Assembly (NCBI GenBank): GCA_013153205.1
Contig: JAADEW010000088.1
Location: 1 to 5,282 of the forward strand
Source: Deferribacteres bacterium
Lineage (GTDB): Bacteria; Thermosulfidibacterota; Thermosulfidibacteria; Thermosulfidibacterales; Thermosulfidibacteraceae
Length of the DNA stretch: 5,282 nt
Direction of reading: 5' to 3'
Shown: positions 1 through 5,282 of the stretch, piece by piece
Numbering within the stretch: the first letter of the stretch is position 1
How the letters are laid out: each line of letters opens with the position of its first letter
The notes under the pieces: generated by a model
The model's input: the letters and a program-made list of their open reading frames with translations, nothing else
The model's database searches: none
What the model was told of the DNA's origin: nothing
Program-made: the position numbers and the translations under genes

Positions 1-406
1 GGTCCTTGTTCCTGTCCTTTGCCCTCATGAGTCTTCCGTCTGAAAGGCAGGCATAGTGTCCCGTGGCGTAATAATCGGCTCCCATTGAAAGCGCGTGCTT
101 CCTTAAAAGGCCAAATTTGATATATCTGTTGCACACAGCGCAAGGGTTGGGGGTCTTGCCCGCAAGATACTCTTTTACGAAGTAATCCACCACATACTTT
201 TGAAACTCGTCCTTCAGGTTAACCACATTCAGCATCACCCCCATGGAGAAGGCCGCGTGCTTAGCCGCTTCAATCCACTCTCTTGAAACGGGAAGCCCCA
301 CATCCATGGTGAGGGCAACCACATTGAAGCCCTGCGACTTCAGCTTAAAAAGGGCGTAAGTGGAATCCACCCCTCCGCTTAAAGCTACAAAAACCGTTTC
401 GCTCAA
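1..406 (-). CDS. mnmA: tRNA-specific 2-thiouridylase MnmA, N-terminal part (3' end beyond window)
   Basis: MnmA activates U34 of Lys, Glu and Gln tRNAs with ATP in the cytoplasm and inserts sulfur delivered as a persulfide, giving 2-thiouridine. The 135 visible codons, translated by hand, show the PP-loop SGGVDS at residues 10-15, a TPNPCAVCN segment at 85-93 followed by IKFG at 96-99, and GADYYATGHYA at about 109-119. All three are diagnostic of the family. Cys92 aligns with E. coli MnmA Cys102, one of the two catalytic cysteines; the second would lie beyond the window. The stretch between PP-loop and Cys92 is about seven residues shorter than in E. coli and lacks the acidic NWEEDD segment. 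The start is taken as TTG at 406, which overlaps the upstream stop as TTGA; no ATG or GTG lies in frame close upstream, and the PP-loop needs this N-terminus. QueC shares the PP-loop but not the other motifs. Family call is confident; the exact start is less certain. Confidence 0.92.
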   Translation of the reverse strand, partial: MSETVFVALSGGVDSTYALFKLKSQGFNVVALTMDVGLPVSREWIEAAKHAAFSMGVMLNVVNLKDEFQKYVVDYFVKEYLAGKTPNPCAVCNRYIKFGLLRKHALSMGADYYATGHYACLSDGRLMRAKDRNKD

Positions 407-1386
407 GATGAGATAACACCCTTTTCCTTCAGGATTTTCTCCACTTCAAGGGCTATTTCCAGCGACTTGAGTTCACTCTCCACAGGGACTATCCTTTTAC
501 AGCCGTTCATGGCGCAGTCAATAAAATGCATGAGCTCAAGTTTTAACGGATTCCCCTTGTGCACGAAAACCTGCTCTATTATGGAGCTCTGTTTGTATCT
601 CAGCTGGTCCTTAAGCCTGACAGCCTCAGAGTAAGCCTGTCTGTGGATGTGGATGTCCTGCTCCGTGAAGTTGAGAAAGACATAAAAGTCCCTTTCGGAA
701 ACCGCCATGGTTCTTATCTTATTCTGGGTCACCCTGCTTGCCGTCAAAGTAGCAATACAACCGCTTTCAAACCTTAAATTTATGGTAGCGGCATCACACT
801 TATCGGTATAGACCGAGATTCCCGTTGCCTCTATCTCTTTAACCTCTGACCTTGCAAGGCGAAGAACTATATCTATGTCGTGAATCATAAGGTCAAGAAC
901 CACGCTGTCATTTGCAACCCTTGAAACGAAGGGTCCGAGCCTTCTCGTTTCTATTAGAAGGGGTTGGGAAACGATGTTCATAAGCTCCTGAACCGCTCCG
1001 TTAAACCTCTCAACATGCCCCACATGAAGCACCACCCCCTTCTCCTCAGCCAGCCTGAAAAGCTCCCGGGCTTCCTCAAGGGTGTAGGCAATGGGCTTTT
1101 CAACCAGAACGTGAACGCCCCTTTCTATGCACTCCTTGGCTATCTCGTAATGCAGTCCAGTGGGAACAGACACCGTTACCACATCCACTTTGTCCAGAAG
1201 CTCTCTGTAATCTGTATAGCCCTCAACCCCGTATCTTTCGCATATAACCTTCAGCCTCTCCTCGTTGGTATCCGCAACCCCTACAAGCTCTACAAAATGA
1301 ATCTCGGTGTAGGCACCTGCGTGATACTCACCCATTCTGCCCACACCGATAACGCCTGCTTTAACCCTTTTTCCTTGCAAAGGCAC
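403..1386 (-). CDS. Gfo/Idh/MocA family dehydrogenase, probable GnnA-like UDP-GlcNAc 3-dehydrogenase
   Basis: This 327-residue NAD(P)-dependent sugar dehydrogenase has a normal length for the family. The N-terminal Rossmann domain carries GVGRMG at 14-19 and the family EKP motif at 96-98, where the lysine is the usual catalytic/cofactor residue. The C-terminal domain has GHVERFN at 123-129 and LMIHDID at 166-172; its His169 is the typical substrate-side catalytic histidine. No signal peptide or membrane segment is seen, so it should be cytoplasmic. Members with this motif set are often found beside lpxA. In Acidithiobacillus ferrooxidans, gnnA and gnnB sit between lpxA and lpxB, and GnnA oxidises the 3-OH of UDP-GlcNAc before GnnB transaminates it. 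The specific function here is inferred from context, because no GnnB-type aminotransferase lies in the window. The chosen start is GTG at 1386, inside the end of lpxA; TTG at 1380 is an alternative that drops two residues. Another sugar-nucleotide substrate is possible. Confidence 0.87.
   Translation of the reverse strand: MPLQGKRVKAGVIGVGRMGEYHAGAYTEIHFVELVGVADTNEERLKVICERYGVEGYTDYRELLDKVDVVTVSVPTGLHYEIAKECIERGVHVLVEKPIAYTLEEARELFRLAEEKGVVLHVGHVERFNGAVQELMNIVSQPLLIETRRLGPFVSRVANDSVVLDLMIHDIDIVLRLARSEVKEIEATGISVYTDKCDAATINLRFESGCIATLTASRVTQNKIRTMAVSERDFYVFLNFTEQDIHIHRQAYSEAVRLKDQLRYKQSSIIEQVFVHKGNPLKLELMHFIDCAMNGCKRIVPVESELKSLEIALEVEKILKEKGVISS
419..429 (-). promoter_or_regulatory. Weak, poorly spaced Shine-Dalgarno region of mnmA
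   Basis: The stretch AAGGAAAAGGG lies in the end of the dehydrogenase gene. AAGGA is 18 nt and AAAAGGG 12 nt from the inferred TTG start at 406, both longer than ideal. With a TTG codon and a TTGA overlap this points to low-level translation that depends on coupling to the upstream gene. Confidence 0.4.
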
Positions 1387-2149
1387 ACACTCCCCTTTCA
1401 GAATTTCTTATAAACTCAACAAAGTGGCGTATCTCTTCCAAATCAAACTCTTCCTCTATCCTCCTGAGGGCCTCTTTTTTAGGCAATTTGCTTCTGTAAA
1501 AGAGGTCAAAAGCCCTCTTTATAGCGAGCCTCTTTTCGGAAGAAAAACCGGCCCTCCTCAACCCAACCACATTCAATCCATAAACCTTTGCAGGCCTCCC
1601 CGCCGCAAGACAGAAAGGCGGCACATCCTGAGCCACCCCGGAGCTTCCGGAAACTATGGAAAGCCTGCCTATCCTTACAAACTGATGGATTCCCACATGC
1701 CCGCCTATAATGGCTCTTTCCTCTATCTCAACATGGCCGGAAATCCCCACGAAACTGGTTATTATCACCCCATCTCCTATAACGCAGTCATGCCCAACAT
1801 GAGAGGATGCCATGATGTAACAGCGGTTTCCTACAACCGTGGCTTTCCCCTCCACAAAAGCCCTGTGGATGGAGACGAACTCCCTTATCACATTGTCGTC
1901 TCCTATTATAAGGAAGGTTCGCTCGCCTTTGTAGGAAAGATGCTGGGGAGCACCTCCAAGAACAACGTGCTCGCCCACCCGGTTTCTCTTTCCGATTCTC
2001 GTTCCTGAGTGAATGACAGAGTGAGCCCCCACAACGGTTTCATCACCTATAACCACATCCTCCTCAATCACCGAAAAAGGACCTATCTTCACCCCCTCGC
2101 CTATCTCAGCCTTCGGAGAGACCAGAGCAGTAGGATGAACCTCCGTCAT
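1361..2149 (-). CDS. lpxA: Acyl-ACP--UDP-N-acetylglucosamine O-acyltransferase LpxA
   Basis: LpxA moves a 3-hydroxyacyl chain from acyl carrier protein to the 3-position of UDP-GlcNAc, the first step of lipid A synthesis in the cytoplasm, and acts as a homotrimer. The 262 residues match the usual length. Residues 1-190 are left-handed beta-helix hexapeptide repeats (IGEGVKIGPF, VVIGD and similar), followed by a helical C-terminal domain. Aligned by eye to E. coli LpxA, catalytic His125 is His120 (SSHVGHDC), His122 is His117, His160 is His155 (GIHQF), Arg204 is Arg199, and the acyl-length ruler Gly173 is Gly168, consistent with a longer acyl chain. Asp74 of E. coli is replaced by His70 (APQHL). 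The C-terminus runs about eight residues past the usual RG end and overlaps the next gene by 26 nt. ATG at 2149 follows the preceding stop by 2 nt and has a good ribosome binding site. lpxD, fabZ and lpxB are not in the window. Confidence 0.96.
   Translation of the reverse strand: MTEVHPTALVSPKAEIGEGVKIGPFSVIEEDVVIGDETVVGAHSVIHSGTRIGKRNRVGEHVVLGGAPQHLSYKGERTFLIIGDDNVIREFVSIHRAFVEGKATVVGNRCYIMASSHVGHDCVIGDGVIITSFVGISGHVEIEERAIIGGHVGIHQFVRIGRLSIVSGSSGVAQDVPPFCLAAGRPAKVYGLNVVGLRRAGFSSEKRLAIKRAFDLFYRSKLPKKEALRRIEEEFDLEEIRHFVEFIRNSERGVCAFARKKG
1390..1399 (-). promoter_or_regulatory. Shine-Dalgarno site of the Gfo/Idh/MocA gene
   Basis: A purine run GAAAGGGGAG inside the lpxA coding sequence. Its AAAGG part lies about 7 nt from GTG at 1386, while its GGAG end lies 9 nt from the alternative TTG at 1380. 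It supports initiation here but does not decide between the two starts. Confidence 0.65.
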
Positions 2150-2151
2150 GC

Positions 2152-3486
2152 CTAATCCTTCACCGCCTGATTAGCCGCAATGGACAGGGGGTCCCACACA
2201 GGTGAGAACGGAGGTGCGTAAGCCAAATCCACAGATTTAAGGTCAGAAACGGTGGCTCTCTTAATCAAAAGGGAAGCCACAACGTCTATCCTCTTTACCC
2301 CCGTGTAAGGTCCCGCAAGCTGAGCTCCCAACAGTCTTCCGCTGGCTTTATCCCAGACGAGCTTCACCTTCATCTTCCCCGCACCGGGGTAGTAGTGAGC
2401 CTTGTCGTAAGCCTTTATAACCACCGAAGCCACATCAAACCCTTCGGATTTGGCCTCAGACTCGGTGAGTCCAGCCCTCGCCAGACCTATGTCAAAGAAC
2501 TTAACGATGGAGCTTCCCGCCACGGGATGCATCACGGCGTTCTTTCCTGCGGCGTTGGTTCCAGCAACCCTTCCGTGCCTGTTGGCAAGGCTCCCCAGCG
2601 GAAGATATATGGGCTTCCCGGTGACGACGCTGTAGGAATGGGTGCAGTCACCAGCCGCGTAAATCCCCTCAACAGAGGTCTGCATCCTCTCGTCAACCTT
2701 TATGGCACTGGCAACGGAAAGCTCAATTCCAGCTCTTTCGGCTATTTCAGAGTTGGGGGATACCCCCACGGAAAGCACCACCATATCAACAGGGAACCTT
2801 TCGCCTTCAACCACAACAGCTTCCACCGAATCGCCGCCTTCAATTCTGTCAACCTTTGAACCCCAGCAGGTTATAACCTTATTCTCATCCGCCTTCTCTT
2901 TAACGAAGTCCACCATGTCGTCGTCAAACTGAGGGGGAGGAGAAGGGACTATGTCAATGCTCACCACCTCTATACCCTGCCTCACGAAGGCATCTATGAG
3001 CTCAAGCCCGATAAAGCCCGCACCTATCACAGCGGCTCTCTTAACCTTTTTATCGGAAATGTAGTTTTTTATAGCGATGCCGTCGTCAAGGCTTTTGAGG
3101 GTGAAAACCCCTTTCAAATCCACGCCTTCTATGGGAAGCCTTCTTGAAGACGCTCCCGTTGCTATCACCAGGGAATCAAAAGAGACCTCTTCCTTCTTTC
3201 CCTCTCTGGATTCAACTATAACTTTGAAATTTTTAGCGTCTATCTCTTTTGCCTCCCAGCCGAGATTGACCTTGATACCGGCTTTCTCAAAGTCTTCCGG
3301 TTTTCTGACTATAAGCTCCTCATAGCTCTCTATCTCCCCTGACAGAAAATAAGGCATTCCACAGGCCCCGTAAGAGACGAAACGCCCCTTTTCAAACACA
3401 ACGATTTCAGCATCCTTGTTGGTCCTCCTTGCCTTTGCAGCAGCCGACATTCCACCGGCAACTCCACCTATAACCACAATCCTCAT
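2152..3486 (-). CDS. FAD-dependent CoA-disulfide reductase / NADH oxidase family oxidoreductase
   Basis: A 444-residue pyridine nucleotide-disulfide oxidoreductase with one redox cysteine. The FAD dinucleotide motif GGVAGG is at 7-12, the catalytic cysteine is Cys42 (SYGACGMPY), VIATGASS is at 107-114, the NAD(P) motif GAGFIG is at 155-160, and the second FAD motif YAAGDCTH is at 276-283. The C-terminal dimerisation domain keeps YYPGAG (Tyr366) and YAPPFSPVWDPL (Tyr423), which match the paired tyrosines (Tyr361 and Tyr419) of staphylococcal CoA-disulfide reductase. An Asp at the end of the second NAD-domain strand (about 178) hints at NADH over NADPH. Relatives reduce CoA disulfide or CoA persulfide, elemental sulfur or polysulfide, or O2. 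The C-terminal rhodanese domain of persulfide-reductase fusions is absent. The paired tyrosines favour thiol/persulfide chemistry over a plain NADH oxidase, but the substrate is unproven. ATG at 3486 overlaps the upstream stop as ATGA and has a strong ribosome binding site. No signal peptide is seen. Confidence 0.93.
   Translation of the reverse strand: MRIVVIGGVAGGMSAAAKARRTNKDAEIVVFEKGRFVSYGACGMPYFLSGEIESYEELIVRKPEDFEKAGIKVNLGWEAKEIDAKNFKVIVESREGKKEEVSFDSLVIATGASSRRLPIEGVDLKGVFTLKSLDDGIAIKNYISDKKVKRAAVIGAGFIGLELIDAFVRQGIEVVSIDIVPSPPPQFDDDMVDFVKEKADENKVITCWGSKVDRIEGGDSVEAVVVEGERFPVDMVVLSVGVSPNSEIAERAGIELSVASAIKVDERMQTSVEGIYAAGDCTHSYSVVTGKPIYLPLGSLANRHGRVAGTNAAGKNAVMHPVAGSSIVKFFDIGLARAGLTESEAKSEGFDVASVVIKAYDKAHYYPGAGKMKVKLVWDKASGRLLGAQLAGPYTGVKRIDVVASLLIKRATVSDLKSVDLAYAPPFSPVWDPLSIAANQAVKD
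2156..2160 (-). promoter_or_regulatory. Shine-Dalgarno site of lpxA
   Basis: AAGGA at the end of the CoADR-like gene, 6 nt before ATG at 2149. It supports this lpxA start, which also gives the usual N-terminus running straight into the VHPTA motif. Confidence 0.8.
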
Positions 3487-5282
3487 CGCTCAATCTCCTT
3501 TTTTATTCTCTCAACGAGATGCCTCACGCTGAGGCCCTCAACCTCGTAAAGCTCCTCCGGAGTTCCGGAAGGAGCATATCTTCTAACTCCCATCTTTGCC
3601 ATGCGGATATAGGTGCCGAGCTCAAGCACCTTATCGGCAATTACACTGCCCAGCCCCGTATGGATGTTGTGGTCTTCGTAAACTATGACAACCCCCTCCT
3701 GTCCCCAGGAGAGTATCTTTTCCATATCGGGCTCAAGAACACAGGGAACATTCACCACCCTCACCGACACACCTTCCTCTCTCAACGCATCCGAAGCCTC
3801 AACAGCCCGGTGAAGCATATTTCCGTAGCTCAACACCGTAACATCAGCGCCTTCCCTCACCACATCCATCCTGCCATACACGAACTCGTAATCCCCACCG
3901 AACAAAGGCTTCCCTTCACCATCCGTTATTATAGGCTGAGCCTCTCTGCCCATACCGATGGCAAAGTTACCGTATTCACTGAACACATACCTGACGGCTC
4001 TGTCCATCTGATTGGCATCGGCGGGAACTATCAGCTTGAAGCCAAAGAGATTCCTTATAAGCCCGATGTAATCTATGCAGTGATGGGTCTTTCCGTCCTG
4101 ACCAACATCTATGCCCAGATGGGTAAGGATAAGCTTCAAATTGGTGCAGTTTATGTCGTTCAACCTGTGCTGATTGTAAACCTCGTCTATTCCAAACACT
4201 CCAAAATCGGCAAAGACGGATATCACCCCGCAAACGGAAAGCGCCCCCGCCACAGTGGCGGTGTTGTGCTCCTGAACTCCCGCTTCAAAGAAGAAGTCAG
4301 GCAGTTCTTTAGCAAACCATCCTGTCCTGACCGAATCCCTGAGGTCGCAGTCAAAAACGGCTATAGGCGTTTTCCCTTCAACGCCACAGTTTCTCTTCCC
4401 AACATCAAGAAGGGCTTTGCCGAAAGCCGCCCTGTTGTCTATCTTGTCGCCGGGATAATAGGTGAAAGGCTCTCCCAAATCCACATTTATTGGATACTTA
4501 AGGCAGTTATCAGGCTTTTTGGAAATGGCGGCTTCACTTCTTAATGTTCTATACCTTGCCCTGTCGTTGTCTATATCAAGCTCTTTAAAGGCGGAGGCTA
4601 TCTCCTCCTCCTTCAAAGCCCTGCCGTGATACTGTTCGTCGTCTTCCATAAAAGAGACGCCTTTACCCATAACCGTGTGGGCTATAATGGCGTAAGGGTT
4701 CTCCGTATCTTCAAGGGCGGTCTTTATTGCTCTGTAAATCTCCGCATGGTTGTGGCCGTCAACCTCCAGCACCTTCCAGCCGTCAGCCTCATAGTTCCCC
4801 TTTATGTTCACAGGCATAACCTGATTCAGCTTACCGCTTATCTGGATGTTGTTGTAGTCTATAATCACCGTGAGGTTGTTGAGTCCAAACTTTCTGGCAA
4901 ACCTTCTCGCTTCTGCAACCTGCCCCTTTGCCTGCTCGGCGTCAGACATGATAACGAAAGTGTTGAATCCGAGCCCTTTTATCTTTGAAGCCAGAGCGAA
5001 ACCACAACCTGCGGAAAGCCCCTGACCGAGGTTTCCGGTGGACCACTCAATTCCCGGAACCACCCTCTCAACATGCCCCTCAAATATGCTACCCGCCTTT
5101 CTGAAGGTGGCTATGGCCGCATCAATGTCAAAAAAACCGAGCCTGCCCAGCACGGAATAGACACCGGGAGACGTATGTCCGTGGCTTACCACTATCCTGT
5201 CCCTATCTTCCCTGTCAGGATTTGAAGGGTCTATGTTGGCGTAGGAAAAGACCACAAGAAATATGTCAAGGGAAGAGATGGA
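3483..5282 (-). CDS. Transketolase family enzyme, N-terminus beyond window
   Basis: Transketolase moves two-carbon ketol units between sugar phosphates in the pentose phosphate or Calvin pathway, using thiamine diphosphate (TPP) and a divalent metal in the cytoplasm. The frame is open to base 5282, giving 599 visible residues. The GTG at 5255 is not the start: codons upstream read SISSLDIFLV, the conserved family segment, so roughly 30-50 residues are missing. Visible parts, numbered from base 5282, are VVSHGHTSPG (about 31-40), the LGQGL loop (about 85-89), a TPP motif reading SDAE (113-116) instead of the usual GDGE, with the metal-site DYN at about 142-144, the pyrimidine-domain Glu in AGVQEHN (Glu338), the DGKTHHCID substrate loop (about 396-404), and a C-terminal domain ending in a charged helix. 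Single-chain architecture argues against the split archaeal type, and the motifs do not match DXS. The family is sure; substrate preference is not, given the altered TPP motif. Confidence 0.93.
   Translation of the reverse strand, partial: SISSLDIFLVVFSYANIDPSNPDREDRDRIVVSHGHTSPGVYSVLGRLGFFDIDAAIATFRKAGSIFEGHVERVVPGIEWSTGNLGQGLSAGCGFALASKIKGLGFNTFVIMSDAEQAKGQVAEARRFARKFGLNNLTVIIDYNNIQISGKLNQVMPVNIKGNYEADGWKVLEVDGHNHAEIYRAIKTALEDTENPYAIIAHTVMGKGVSFMEDDEQYHGRALKEEEIASAFKELDIDNDRARYRTLRSEAAISKKPDNCLKYPINVDLGEPFTYYPGDKIDNRAAFGKALLDVGKRNCGVEGKTPIAVFDCDLRDSVRTGWFAKELPDFFFEAGVQEHNTATVAGALSVCGVISVFADFGVFGIDEVYNQHRLNDINCTNLKLILTHLGIDVGQDGKTHHCIDYIGLIRNLFGFKLIVPADANQMDRAVRYVFSEYGNFAIGMGREAQPIITDGEGKPLFGGDYEFVYGRMDVVREGADVTVLSYGNMLHRAVEASDALREEGVSVRVVNVPCVLEPDMEKILSWGQEGVVIVYEDHNIHTGLGSVIADKVLELGTYIRMAKMGVRRYAPSGTPEELYEVEGLSVRHLVERIKKEIER
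3495..3500 (-). promoter_or_regulatory. Shine-Dalgarno site of the CoADR-like gene
   Basis: AAGGAG inside the last codons of the transketolase gene, 8 nt before ATG at 3486. It is the strongest ribosome binding site in the window and confirms that start. Together with the ATGA stop/start overlap it suggests the gene is translated well in its own right as well as by coupling. Confidence 0.85.

Noticed and set aside
559..1413. Two plus-strand open frames (559-777 and 964-1413) opposite the dehydrogenase gene
   Set aside because: They lie inside a clear Gfo/Idh/MocA gene and show no motifs; they are antisense shadows.
1424..2008. 194-codon open frame on the plus strand opposite lpxA
   Set aside because: It is a complementary-strand shadow of the lpxA beta-helix repeats, with no family features.
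2395..3325. Several plus-strand open frames opposite the CoADR-like gene
   Set aside because: They overlap each other and the conserved reductase, are low in complexity (Ser/Thr/Pro-rich), and have no domain signature.
3976..4233. 85-codon minus-strand open frame inside the transketolase gene
   Set aside because: It is an out-of-frame reading within conserved transketolase sequence; Arg, Ser and Gln richness marks it as a frame shadow.
3519..4544. 341-codon open frame on the plus strand opposite the transketolase gene
   Set aside because: It is antisense to a well-conserved gene, shows no recognisable motif or domain, has a composition rich in His, Ser, Pro and Ile typical of antisense frames, and no neighbour on that strand.
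4626..4988. 120-codon plus-strand open frame opposite the transketolase TPP domain
   Set aside because: It is antisense to a conserved domain, with no motif of its own.
5253..5255. GTG as the start of the transketolase
   Set aside because: Codons upstream to the window edge stay open and encode the conserved SISSLDIFLV segment, so the true start lies outside the window.
1..5282. Terminators, tRNAs, CRISPR arrays, insertion sequences or long repeats
   Set aside because: I looked for hairpin-plus-T runs, direct repeats and tRNA-like sequence by eye and found none; essentially every base lies in a coding frame.

Overview
The window is a solid block of protein-coding DNA, all on the minus strand. 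It holds three complete genes flanked by two that run off the edges. In transcription order (right to left) they are: a transketolase-family enzyme whose N-terminus lies beyond base 5282; an FAD/NAD(P)-dependent oxidoreductase of the CoA-disulfide reductase / NADH oxidase class; lpxA (UDP-GlcNAc acyltransferase, first step of lipid A synthesis); a Gfo/Idh/MocA dehydrogenase, plausibly a GnnA-like UDP-GlcNAc 3-dehydrogenase; and the N-terminal 135 codons of mnmA (tRNA 2-thiouridylase), which continues past base 1.

Packing is extreme. The four junctions are a 4-nt ATGA overlap, a 2-nt gap, a 26-nt overlap and a 4-nt TTGA overlap. No stretch is long enough for an internal promoter or terminator outside coding sequence, so the genes are very probably one polycistronic unit with translational coupling. 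Each internal gene has a purine-rich ribosome binding site inside the end of the gene before it, although that of mnmA is poorly spaced.

The host is a diderm bacterium, because lpxA is present. Arginine codons in the stretch translated by hand are mostly AGA/AGG, the proteins are compact and rich in Lys, Glu and Val, and the genes are tightly packed. These traits are common in thermophilic, often sulfur-metabolising lineages such as Aquificota/Desulfurobacteriales and some Nitrospirota or Thermodesulfobacteriota. That placement is a weak inference; the sequence alone does not fix the taxon.

Functionally the unit mixes central carbon metabolism (transketolase), thiol/persulfide redox chemistry (CoADR-like), envelope lipid A synthesis (lpxA plus the sugar-nucleotide dehydrogenase) and tRNA thiolation (mnmA). 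The clearest functional pair is lpxA with the dehydrogenase, which could mean a lipid A built on a 2,3-diamino sugar. I see no clearly novel system. The points most worth a second look are that pair, a changed GDG thiamine-diphosphate motif in the transketolase, and the 26-nt coding overlap.
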